Shown here in pieces: positions 10,677 through 20,460 of a stretch of DNA of 29,141 bases; position 1 is the first letter of the stretch, and each line of letters begins with the position of its first letter. The stretch lies in contig JAUCBJ010006083.1 in NCBI GenBank assembly GCA_032718475.1, positions 1-29,141 of the forward strand, in the 5' to 3' direction. Origin of the DNA: Nemertoderma westbladi. Taxonomy: Eukaryota > Xenacoelomorpha > Nemertodermatida > Nemertodermatidae. A program made the position numbers and the translations under genes. The notes below the pieces were generated by a model. That model did no database searches. It had not been told where the DNA came from and saw only the letters and a list, made by a program, of their open reading frames with translations.

Positions 10677-10814
10677 GGCCACATCCTGGACGACCAAGAG
10701 TTGGTGGACGTTCTGTTCCAAAGCAAACTCATGTCCGCAGAAATAAACCAGCGAGTTGGTGAGAGTAAAGAGAACCAGAAGCGAATAGACGAAGCCAGAT
10801 CCAAGTACCTACAG
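10677..10814 (+). CDS. Dynein heavy chain exon 12 (before AAA6)
   Basis: 46 codons, phase 0 to phase 0, with acceptor CTTGCTTTTAG and donor CAG|GTGAGT. GHILDDQELVDVLFQSKLMS matches GNILDDExLIxxLxxSKxxS. KRIDEARSKYLQ then matches the KKIDxAReKYRPVA phrase, which continues in the next exon. Confidence 0.92.
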
Positions 10815-10946
10815 GTGAGTCGCATTTAATTAATTAACTGTAATTACCGGTATATACGTATTCTTGCAACTTTATTTACCTCAACTACTTTTAATGATGT
10901 TTTTGATGAAATATTAGTTAATTGATTATTATTTTTTATTTAACAG

Positions 10947-11079
10947 GTGGCTACTAGAGGTGCCATTATATACTTTGTATTGGCGGACATGGCTTGCATC
11001 GATGTAATGTATCAATTCTCATTGGCTTGGTTTCAGTCACAGTTCAGTAACTGTATAGATACAAGTCTCCGACAACGTG
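10947..11079 (+). CDS. Dynein heavy chain exon 13 (AAA6)
   Basis: VATRGAIIYFVLADMACIDV and MYQFSLAWFQSQFSNCI match VAxxGSxxYFVIAxLxxIDPMYQYSLxxFxxLFNxxI. The exon ends in phase 1. The donor GTAACA after position 11079 is preferred. A poorer donor, GTCAAT, lies 12 nt further on (after 11091) in the same phase and would add four residues, GNSK. Confidence 0.9.
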
Positions 11080-11091
11080 GTAACAGTAAAG

Positions 11092-11602
11092 GTCAATAAT
11101 TAATGTATATTTTTTATTTTGTTAATATATTTATAATTATAGACTAGGAGTAGGCCTACAGATTTATAGCGTTTTTACCTTACATTGTATTTAGGCACTG
11201 TAAGAAACACATATTATGGGTACGTCGCAAGATACCACTAAATGTAGTAAAGTTGTACTACATCTTGGTTTCAGTTTGTCCCTGTTTCAAGCCAACTCTG
11301 TACTCAAGTACTACTTCCCTGAAGTACCACCCGCTGGACTATAAGGGCCTACATACTTGGCAACATGGTTGTAGAATGTCCAGTCAGGGGAGGAATCAGG
11401 AATCTACTTGTAATTGACAGCTACACCATACTGCAAGCTGCACTTGCAATAGTGCTGTTGTGCGGTGCGTGATCTGGCAGCTGACCCTTTTCACCAAAGG
11501 CAGGCCGTGGTAAGCCGGGGGTGATTGTCACACATGCTGCGACACATAATATATGTAATTTGTAATGTAATTTAGATTTTAATTTTTTTGCTATTTTTCC
11601 AG
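11092..11602. other. Dynein intron 13
   Basis: Contains one TAGGCCTA at 11151. The less AT-rich middle (11270-11530) may be an old repeat, but I cannot identify it. Confidence 0.45.
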
Positions 11603-11751
11603 ATAATGAGAATAACGATGCCGATTTAGCTGGTCACTTTAAGAAAGTTGTTGACTTGCTAACAGACAGTATATACACAACTGCTAGCTATGGGATATTC
11701 TCCCGACATCTACCAACTTTTACATTTCTACTTTGCACAAGTATAATGAGA
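11603..11751 (+). CDS. Dynein heavy chain exon 14 (AAA6)
   Basis: The exon follows the acceptor CTATTTTTCCAG in phase 1 and ends in phase 0 at AGA|GTAAGT. VVDLLTDSIYTTASYGIFSR and LPTFTFLLCTSIMR match the family's LxxxxTxxVYxxVSRGLFExHKLxFSFxLCxxIMR region. The RxGLFExHK core is altered to YGIFSRHLP, a sign of divergence. Confidence 0.88.
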
Positions 11752-12185
11752 GTAAGTGAAGTACACTGTAGAATAAATATGTATAGATAAGAGGTTTTGA
11801 TATATGTTATACTATTATAATTTTTAAATATTCATTCAATATTTCAATATCGCTATATATTCCCTAAAAAATAATATATTCCCACAAAATGATTCTAAAA
11901 ATTTTCGACACAAAGTTATCATTACGCGTTGTGGATTAAGTCCACTTGAGTAAGATCTGCTCAAATCCACTCATCCTTTCATTAAGATCACCAATTACTG
12001 TCTTCTAACATACTAAATGGTCTTCTATCACAGTTACTCTGATAAGGTACTGTATTTAACAACCTTGTTAACTTAGCTAATTAATGTAAATGTCATCAAT
12101 CATCTTTACTAATTGCTACTCGAAATTCGTTTCAGTGGATTTGTGAAGTAAAAGTATGAGACTATAATAATATTAAAATAATTGT
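11752..12185. other. Downstream of the nuclear-receptor stop codon
   Basis: AT-rich. No ligand-binding-domain reading frame is seen on the minus strand before the dynein exon. Confidence 0.5.
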
Positions 12186-12550
12186 TTAACTGCAGCATAG
12201 TAGGATAGGTTTCCCATTGAGAGCACAATGCATTATGGGTAATCCAACTCTCATCAACCGCATTGGTTTGCTTTTACTTTCAGTTTCACGTACATCAATA
12301 CAGCATTTATTTAATGGATACTTATGATGTAATGCCCTATGTTTTCTTGTCCCAGCGTATTGGTGACGTAAGGCACCAGGTATCGACGTAGTGTCAACTG
12401 TGCGACTGTGACGTAATAGACGCGGAAGGGTGGTTGCGACTGGGTCTATATGACGCAATCCACTTGTTAGTCCTAGCGAGGTGGATCTGGTAGTGTTGTA
12501 CATATTTTTGTTTGCGGGAAGTTTTAATAATCGTGAGGAACATTGAACTC
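12186..12550 (-). CDS. Nuclear receptor terminal exon (hinge and C-terminal tail)
   Basis: Read on the minus strand after the excellent acceptor TGTTTTCCTTCCAG in phase 1. The first codons give GVQCSSRLLKLP, placing a VQ motif directly after MKRD, where other receptors have AVQxER. The frame runs for 120 residues to TAA at 12186-12188. The tail is rich in R, T, S and L and matches nothing I recognise. An internal donor-like GAT|GTACGT could end the exon earlier. The junction is convincing; the length of the tail is less so. Confidence 0.65.
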
Positions 12551-12700
12551 CTGGAAGGAAAACACAGTACTAGTTAGGTATATTACTGTAATGTGAATAA
12601 ATTATTTTCCAATTATATTTACTAAACTTACATACGTTGTATATACATATACCACGTGCAGTAATAACGCCCCGAGCCCTTACACACAAAGTAAACCTAC

Positions 12701-12825
12701 CGTCTCTTTTCATACGAGATGTTAGGCACTTTCGAAATCGACATGCCTGGCAATTATTTCGCCGAAACACGTCAATGATGCACCGGTTATCCTTGTTGCA
12801 ACTGTAATTGGCGCCGTTTCGTACA
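12701..12825 (-). CDS. Nuclear receptor exon with zinc finger II
   Basis: 125 nt on the minus strand between the acceptor ACGTTTTGCAG and the donor GACG|GTAGGT. The split serine (AG|T) joins FFKRS to VRNGANYSCNKDNRCIID, followed by RRNNCQACRFRKCL, so all four cysteines of finger II are present. The SRMKRD that follows takes the place of the usual VGMxxx, a variation in the C-terminal extension. Confidence 0.9.
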
Positions 12826-13128
12826 CTGCAAAACGTAAGGAACAGAGCTAGTTATGGTTTACACAAACTAACCTAACAGAGGCTATTTTTCTAACACTAT
12901 ACCTATAAAATATCATTTGTTCTGTTTCTAACACTGTACATATAAATTCACAGATGTTCTGTTTAATACTGGACATACAAAGTAACATATTATTCTGTTT
13001 CTAACATTGTACTTATAAAGTAACAGTTTCTTACACCGTGCTACCGTGTAGTAACTTAGGTTATGTTTCTTACGCTATAAAGTTGGTCAACCTGCCACTT
13101 TTACAAACTAATTTTACACAATTCTTAC

Positions 13129-13264
13129 CTTCTTTTAAAGAAACTTCTGCAGCCGTCACACGAATACTGTCCATAATGTCTTCCAGAACTCCTGTCTCCA
13201 CAAACAGCGCATGGAATAATTTCCCTTTTTTTCTTAATTATTCTTCGTCTGAATTGAGTGGGAT
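13129..13264 (-). CDS. Nuclear receptor exon with zinc finger I
   Basis: Read on the minus strand after the acceptor CCTCCACAG and ending in phase 2 at AGAAG|GTAAGA. A basic stretch RRRIIKKKR precedes [20 protein letters not shown] and CRSFFKR. These supply the four zinc-binding cysteines of finger I and the P-box CDGCRS. The exon's 5' boundary is the nearest good acceptor. The frame stays open a little further upstream to an in-frame TAG, so the true start may differ. Confidence 0.85.
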
Positions 13265-13585
13265 CTGTGGAGGTAATGGGATTCTTGTAGGTCTACTGTA
13301 GTTGGATACGCAAATGTCTTTCAAAGTTTATTATAAATAATACGTAATTAATGCAATAAAACGTACCTCCTCTTATTATACAAGGTTTAAACAAACCATT
13401 TCTCTCCATGTTTACAATATTATTCAATTAGACAAACTTCAATAAATTAATAAATAATATATATTGTCTTACGACTATAGACTAAATTATTTCGGTTGTA
13501 TCCGAAAATATATATATAATCTGATAATAGAATTACTCAGTTACAAAATGTCCCGGAATATGGTGTCGTAATTCAGTGAATTGGA
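13265..13585. other. Upstream of the nuclear-receptor zinc-finger exon
   Basis: AT-rich. The expected start exon for the receptor was not recognised here. Confidence 0.45.
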
Positions 13586-13586
13586 C

Positions 13587-13617
<31 letters not shown>
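13586..13617 (+). repeat. C22 followed by A10
   Basis: Twenty-two C (13586-13607) followed directly by ten A, in the exon 14/15 intron. Confidence 0.9.
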
Positions 13618-13618
<1 letters not shown>

Positions 13619-13689
13619 AAAAACACTTCACCCCTTTTCAATCGCTTGTAGCTAAAGAATAAAAATTATGGCTCACCCAGTCAGTGGTC

Positions 13690-13778
13690 GCTCACCCACG
13701 GAGCTCACCCACGGAGCTCACCCACGGAACTCACCCACGGAGATCACCCACGGAGCTCACCCACGGAGCTCACCCACT
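13690..13778 (+). repeat. 13-bp tandem repeat, seven copies
   Basis: The unit GAGCTCACCCACG is repeated seven times with single-base variants (GAACTC, GAGATC). It lies in the exon 14/15 intron, upstream (on the minus strand) of the nuclear-receptor exons. Confidence 0.85.
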
Positions 13779-13986
13779 AAGGAGGAGGGAGGTGAAATTA
13801 TCTGTTTCAAATGGCATTCAATCCCGTTAACTCGTTAGCTGCGGATGAAGTGACGCTGCACAACTTTACTGCGGCAGGTTTTACTCCCTGTTAACTTCTA
13901 ACTGCTGATTGTGCACCGGTGAACATGAAATTTTGGCTTGGGTAGCCCTTACTACAGAGTCTATAAGTGGACGTGCTCAACGAATT

Positions 13987-14230
13987 TTTACTCGCGATAT
14001 TTTTACTCGCGATATTTTCACTCGCGATATTTTCCTCGCGATATTTTCCTCGCGATATTTTCACTCGCGATATTTTCCTCGCGATATTTTCACTCGCGAT
14101 ATTTTCACTCGCGATATTTTCACTCGCGATATTTTCCTCGCGATATTTTTACTCGCGATATTTTCACTCGCGATATTTTCACTCGCGATATTTAGATTTT
14201 TTCATCTCGCGATATTTTTACTCTCGATAT
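13987..14230 (+). repeat. TCGCGATAT minisatellite, 14-15-bp unit
   Basis: Fifteen perfect TCGCGATAT cores plus a degenerate TCGATAT, each with a TTTTCAC, TTTTTAC or TTTTCC spacer. Each core carries the self-complementary TCGCGA with two CpGs in otherwise CpG-poor, AT-rich DNA. Confidence 0.92.
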
Positions 14231-15776
14231 TTTTTAAGCGCGATCTTCAATGCGAAATTCGCCAAGAACTGTTACTCCTCTCTAGTTTATTTTATAAAAA
14301 GGGATGGACTGCGAGGTGCTAGTGGCATAGTATTGATACCTTTGGCACACTCTAGAGGTCTGTGGCTGTATGCTTTGCATCGGTACCGGTATGTCCCCAG
14401 TTATTTATAACCATATGGTGGCGCGACCATTATTGTCACTGGACACCTTTGAAAGACTCCGCCAGGCAACTTTAGTGTTCCGAATAGTTAGAAGTACAGT
14501 ACCCTGGAGCCCTTTTTGGCACTTAGTGGGTCATTATGATTTCATAGACTGGAGGTGTTTTATGCGGTTCTTAGAATATTATGTAAATTTCTTAGAATTT
14601 GTTTCCTCTGGAGACATACACTACTATTACTAGTAGACATACATATTACCACCCATCCATTCGGATGGAATTATTGAATACGAATTAAATTCAGCGAATA
14701 GATTTTAATATTATTATGTCTTGAATGTTTTATATTCGAAGATTACACTTGTTGTACATGTGTTTACACGGGATGGGATTGAATCAGACGAAAAATATTA
14801 TTGATATTTTAATTTAATTAATCAAGCAAGATATGTAAAAAAAAATGTTACCGGTAAATGTGCAGCAGATACAGTACAAAGCAACCGTGACCTAGATATT
14901 GCATGCAGTAATACCTATTCAGCTCATCGGTAGGTTTCAACCCACTCAGGTGGCTTTCTCAGGCAGCCAACTGCTATTGGGGCAGCCAAGAATAAAATAC
15001 TATTTTCTACAATAAATATACTTTATGCGATGGAAAAACGCGAGGTCACTGCTGTCCATGCCGCATGGAATCGTACAAGTAGTATTCATTCATTCATTAA
15101 AAATGTATTTAATCAATTTAAATTGACATAATTTAAAAAGTGCAAAACACATATAAAAACATACGAATATAGACAGTAAATGACATTAGCCAGTAATCAG
15201 CTATGATCGCATATCAACAAAAAGGCCCAAATAACATAGGCTACAACTCTAAGATATATTTATCTATTTAGATTCTAAATTGTTATATTGGTTTAAGATT
15301 GCGATTTCAGAGCAACTTTATTTTGAAATTGTCAACTATTATTCACTAAGTTAAATTATAATATTATTATAAAGTAATAAAGTAATAAAATGTAATCAAT
15401 AGACTTCAGCCTAAATCTACCCAACCCACTGACCTCCCTGTACACAGTGTATCTGATTTGTTCGGAATACTAATATTAATTAATTTAGAAAACGTCAAAT
15501 CCGCTTGATAAAGACGATGTTATACAGTATTATTATTCATCTTCAGGTATTTCTTTCTCCTTATAAAGTCAGTTCCCATTGGACGTAAAAAAGGAAATTC
15601 TTTCTCCAAAATCAATGTTATTGGTTGGCTTAATAATTTGACTCAAAATTAATTTGCATCACAATGAAGTAACACCAAATGCCTTACAATTTGTACTCCA
15701 ATTCGGAAAAAAATTGCATTCAAGGACATATTTTTTTATTTTCTTTATTATTTTAATTCAAAACTATTTCTTTTAG
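14231..15776. other. Dynein intron 14, distal part
   Basis: Mostly AT-rich with short ATTC repeats near 15086. Frames of 80-90 codons around 14370-14633 show no family features. No gene is supported. Confidence 0.45.
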
Positions 15777-15921
15777 AAACGTTGCGATTCTATTGCAAAC
15801 TGGAAGGAGGTTTCCAAAGAATCTACTCAATTCGCTAAACATTGCGTATCTGTGGAGGAATGGCGTCTATTCCTACATTGTGACGTCATGTCTAGTTTGA
15901 AATCGAGAATAAGCCGACATG
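15777..15921 (+). CDS. Dynein heavy chain exon 15 (AAA6)
   Basis: The exon follows the acceptor CTATTTCTTTTAG in phase 0 and ends in phase 1 at CATG|GTAAGA. HCVSVEEWRLFLHCDV corresponds to xxISxxEWxFFLRG. About 24 residues (KRCDSIANWKEVSKES and following) separate IMR from the SVEEW phrase, longer than usual. A second donor, GTATGT, lies 9 nt downstream, but only the first gives the phase needed by the next exon. Confidence 0.78.
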
Positions 15922-15983
15922 GTAAGATGGTATGTAGGATAGTCAAATTTGAACAGAAGATGATAGAACAAATTACATAAAAG

Positions 15984-18850
15984 CACCCTCCACCTCCACC
16001 TCCACCTCCACCTCCACCTCCACCTCCACCTCCACCTCCACCTCCACCTCCACCTCCACCTCCACCTCCACCTCCACCTCCACCTCCACCTCCACCTCCA
16101 CCTCCACCTCCACCTCCACCTCCACCTCCACCTCCACCTCCACCTCCACCTCCACCTCCACCTCCACCTCCACCTCCACCTCCACCTCCACCTCCACCTC
16201 CACCTCCACCTCCACCTCCACCTCCACCTCCACCTCCACCCCACCTCCACCTCCACCTCCACCTCCACCCCACCTCCACCTCCACCTCCACCCCACCTCC
16301 ACCTCCACCTCCACCTCCACCTCCACCTCCACCTCCACCTCCACCTCCACCTCCACCTCCACCTCCACCTCCACCTCCACCTCCACCTCCACCTCCACCT
16401 CCACCCCACCTCCACCTCCACCTCCACCTCCACCTCCACCCCACCTCCACCTCCACCTCCACCTCCACCCCACCCCACCTCCACCCCACCTCCACCTCCA
16501 CCTCCACCTCCACCTCCACCCCACCCCACCTCCACCCCACTCCACCTCCACCTCCACCCCACCCCACCTCCACCTCCACCTCCACCCCACCTCCACCTCC
16601 CACCCCACCTCCACCTCCACCTCCACCCCACCTCCACCTCCACCTCCACCTCCACCTCCCACCTCCACCTCCACCCCACCTCCCACCTCCACCTCCACCC
16701 CACCTCCACCCCACCCCACCTCCACCTCCCACCCCACCTCCACCCCACCTCCACCTCCACCCCACCTCCACCTCCACCTCCACTCCACCTCCACCTCCAC
16801 CCCACCTCCACCTCCACCTCCACCCCACCCCACCTCCACCTCCACCTCCACCCCACCTCCACCTCCACCCCACCCCACCTCCACCTCCACCTCCACCCCA
16901 CCTCCACCTCCACCTCCACCCCACTCCCACCTCCACCCCACCTCCACCTCCACCCCACTCCCACCTCCACCCCACCCCACTCCCACCCCACCTCCACCCC
17001 ACCTCCACCTCCACCTCCACCTCCACCTCCACCTCCACCTCCACCTCCACCTCCACCCCACCCCACCCCACCCCACCCCACCCCACTCCACCCCACCCCA
17101 CCTCCACCTCCACCCCACCTCCACCCCACCCCACCTCCACCTCCACCTCCACCCCACCCCACCTCCACCTCCACCTCCACCCCACTCCACCTCCACCCCA
17201 CCTCCACCTCCACCTCCCCTCCACCCCACCTCCACCTCCACCCCACCCCCTCCACCTCCACCTCCACCTCCACCTCCACCCCACTCCACCTCCCCTCCAC
17301 CTCCACCTCCACCTCCACCTCCACCTCCACCTCCACCTCCACCTCCACCTCCACCCCACCTCCACCTCCACCTCCACCTCCACCTCCACCTCCACCTCCA
17401 CCTCCACCTCCACCTCCACCTCCACCTCCACCTCCCCTCCACCTCCACCTCCACCTCCACCTCCACCTCCACCTCCACCTCCACCTCCACCTCCACCTCC
17501 ACCTCCACCTCCACCTCCACCTCCACCTCCACCTCCACCTCCACCTCCACCTCCACCTCCACCTCCACCTCCACCTCCACCTCCACCTCCACCTCCACCT
17601 CCACCTCCACCTCCACCTCCACCTCCACCTCCACCTCCACCTCCACCTCCACCTCCACCTCCACCTCCACCTCCACCTCCACCTCCACCTCCACCTCCAC
17701 CTCCACCTCCACCTCCACCTCCACCTCCACCTCCACCTCCACCTCCACCTCCACCTCCACCTCCACCTCCACCTCCACCTCCACCTCCACCTCCACCTCC
17801 ACCTCCACCTCCACCTCCACCTCCACCTCCACCTCCACCTCCACCTCCACCTCCACCTCCACCTCCACCTCCACCTCCACCTCCACCTCCACCTCCACCT
17901 CCACCTCCACCTCCACCTCCACCTCCACCTCCACCTCCACCTCCACCTCCACCTCCACCTCCACCTCCACCTCCACCTCCACCTCCACCTCCACCTCCAC
18001 CTCCACCTCCACCTCCACCTCCACCTCCACCTCCACCTCCACCTCCACCTCCACCTCCACCTCCACCTCCACCTCCACCTCCACCTCCACCTCCACCTCC
18101 ACCTCCACCTCCACCTCCACCTCCACCTCCACCTCCACCTCCACCTCCACCTCCACCTCCACCTCCACCTCCACCTCCACCTCCACCTCCACCTCCACCT
18201 CCACCTCCACCTCCACCTCCACCTCCACCTCCACCTCCACCTCCACCTCCACCTCCACCTCCACCTCCACCTCCACCTCCACCTCCACCTCCACCTCCAC
18301 CTCCACCTCCACCTCCACCTCCACCTCCACCTCCACCTCCACCTCCACCTCCACCTCCACCTCCACCTCCACCTCCACCTCCACCTCCACCTCCACCTCC
18401 ACCTCCACCTCCACCTCCACCTCCACCTCCACCTCCACCTCCACCTCCACCTCCACCTCCACCTCCACCTCCACCTCCACCTCCACCTCCACCTCCACCT
18501 CCACCTCCACCTCCACCTCCACCTCCACCTCCACCTCCACCTCCACCTCCACCTCCACCTCCACCTCCACCTCCACCTCCACCTCCACCTCCACCTCCAC
18601 CTCCACCTCCACCTCCACCTCCACCTCCACCTCCACCTCCACCTCCACCTCCACCTCCACCTCCACCTCCACCTCCACCTCCACCTCCACCTCCACCTCC
18701 ACCTCCACCTCCACCTCCACCTCCACCTCCACCTCCACCTCCACCTCCACCTACACCTCCACCTCCACCTCCACCTCCACCTCCACCTCCACCGCCACCT
18801 CCACCTCCACCTCCACCTCCACCCCCACCCCCACCCCCACCCCCACCCCC
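15984..18850 (+). repeat. CCACCT hexamer satellite, 2.9 kb
   Basis: Nearly pure (CCACCT)n at both ends, especially 17430-18750. The middle part (about 16230-17430) is interspersed with 11-base CCACCCCACCT variants, and the array ends in CCACCC units. It fills the start of the exon 15/16 intron. The complement is G-rich (AGGTGG) with regularly spaced GG pairs. The 925- to 1012-codon minus-strand frames of poly-Gly or Glu-Val are artefacts. Confidence 0.97.
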
Positions 18851-19340
18851 AAATTTAATTAACACAGGCGATTATAAATAATTTGTAAACACCTGTATGT
18901 AGTTTATTTCCAGCTGAAACGGACCAGTATGGTATACTACTGGTCCGGTTAATCGGTGGGGGAAAAATCATAACATTTTACTAAAAATAACCAGTATTAA
19001 TTAATAATAATACAATTATATAACAGTATTTTAGACATTGTATATACATTTCCATTGTCTATAATTTTATTTTTATCGTAGGTTAATACCCTGTCCTTTC
19101 TTCGACCTTGTCTTATCTATAATCTGATTTTTATGAATGGGTATTGTTAGTGTAAATGAATCGCCATTGGAATTTGATCACTGACCTTCATTATCTCGAA
19201 AACGACCGCAAATGATCGATACGACAACAACAACATTTATGTAATTATTTATTTCTTTAATAATAACATTTTTTCAGATAATTATTCCAGCTCTCTTTGC
19301 GCAACATAAAACTGTAGCGAATTGTTTGTCCCCCTAATAG
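18851..19340. other. Dynein intron 15 after the hexamer array
   Basis: AT-rich with the 18921-18946 hairpin. An unused acceptor-like TTTTTTCAG is at 19277. Confidence 0.5.
18921..18946. repeat. Perfect 9-bp hairpin
   Basis: GGACCAGTA at 18921-18929 and TACTGGTCC at 18938-18946 with an 8-base loop, about 70 bases after the hexamer satellite ends. Confidence 0.7.
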
Positions 19341-19544
19341 AGTTCACAGAGGATGGACGACCAATAAGCGAAGTGATGGATTGGCCATCAATTCCACAAC
19401 TAAACCAATGCAGAGTGATAGAGGACGAATTGTCCCCATTTGTCAACCTCAATCGAAGTCTCTACAGATCCATTGATCAGTGGCAGCGGTTTCGCAGCAG
19501 TAACGATCCTTTCAGTCTTCTAGATGAACCGATTGAATCCTCCG
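19341..19544 (+). CDS. Dynein heavy chain exon 16 (AAA6)
   Basis: The exon follows the acceptor TTTGTCCCCCTAATAG in phase 1 and ends in phase 1 at TCCG|GTAAGT. LSPFVNLNRSLYRSIDQWQR corresponds to the weakly conserved FxxLxxxIxxxxxxWxxxxxS region before the LTPFQxLLLIR phrase. A nearer-consensus upstream acceptor (TTTTTTCAG at 19277) gives a stop within a dozen codons and is rejected. Confidence 0.75.
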
Positions 19545-20460
19545 GTAAGTGGTGTTAGTTGGGGTCGTCAGTATTCCTTTTGTTTGCGGACGTTTAGTTC
19601 ACTGTAATTATTTTTATTTTATAACGGTAAGCGTTGCATTTGAGTGCGTGTACTGTATGTGTCTGGGTGTCCCAAACGCGTCGTATAGAGCGAGATTTGC
19701 AAAAGTTAGTTTCAACTGTTAATTCACAATAATATTTTTAATAATAATAGTATATTTATAGCTTAATATTGATGAATTTATGCAATTAATGAGCTAACAG
19801 AACATCTGAGAATGTATTATAATTAGTTATCACAGTGCTCCATATTAGTATAGGCAAATTATTGGACATTGATTGTACAGTAAAAGTATAAAAAAAAACA
19901 CACAAGGAACTTATGGAACATAATAAAGAATTATATTACAAAAGCACAATTCGCTCATTAGCATCTAAGTATTAGCAAAATGCGATGGTTTGTAAAAAGT
20001 TATTGCTAAAATGGAATGTCACATTGAACAAAAAGTAGTAATAGCACGATTTCGAAGGCGATTGAATGTCTACCAACTGCTAAACTAATAAATGCACCGC
20101 TACGCTGGATATCTTCAATATATATTTAAAAAACCATGGATTAACTAAAAATATTATGATTACAAAATTAGTACAAACAATTATTTTGTGAAACATGAAA
20201 CGTCATTCATGCCATCATGTTGTTCAACGAATACTTTTTTGCGTATATTGCTATCATGCGCTCAATATAAATTTCGATTAAAACCTTTAAAATATACAAT
20301 AAACTATTCCAAATTGTAAAGGGAATTTTAAAATATAGCATTGGGTGCCGATAAAAAGTGCTAAAAAATGAAAGTTTGGTGTTGTTTAAGCAACGCATGC
20401 AATACAACATGAAAATAAATAGGTTTGTTTGTTGTGGATTTAGATTAATCCTCAACCAAT
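19545..20460. other. Dynein intron 16 and P450 3' flank
   Basis: AT-rich. On the minus strand an AATAAA overlaps the P450 stop codon (20460-20465). No other polyadenylation cue is obvious. Confidence 0.4.

Larger units (their letters stand above)
12186..13264 (-). other. Nuclear-receptor gene nested in a dynein intron, opposite strand
   Basis: Gene span, three exons read from 13264 down to 12186. Together they encode one complete nuclear-receptor DNA-binding domain with canonical spacing: finger I C-x2-C-x13-C-x2-C and finger II C-x5-C-x9-C-x2-C. A C-terminal extension with the GVQ motif follows, then about 118 residues to a TAA stop. Such domains bind AGGTCA-like DNA half-sites in the nucleus. 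Both introns have good signals, and phases 2 and 1 match across them. The finger sequence resembles subfamily NR2 (HNF4- or NR2E-like), but I cannot place it. No ligand-binding domain is seen between the stop and the dynein exon at 11751. The 5' start exon was not located. A receptor lacking the ligand-binding domain, or a larger gene with exons I missed, are the two alternatives. Confidence 0.82.

Noticed and set aside
12186-12503. Treating the 12186-12503 frame as a separate small gene starting at its ATG
   Set aside because: It lies downstream of a strong acceptor at 12551 in the exact phase needed to continue the zinc-finger exon, so it is better read as its terminal exon.
15827-18865. 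Minus-strand frames of about 500-1,012 codons of Gly, Glu-Val and Trp-Arg repeats
   Set aside because: They are translations of the AGGTGG hexamer, open in every frame because the hexamer has no stop. There is no unique coding sequence.
19278-19310. Strong-looking acceptor TTTTTTCAG before exon 16
   Set aside because: The frame from the preceding exon reaches a stop at once. The acceptor at 19340 keeps the frame and leads to the dynein-like exon.
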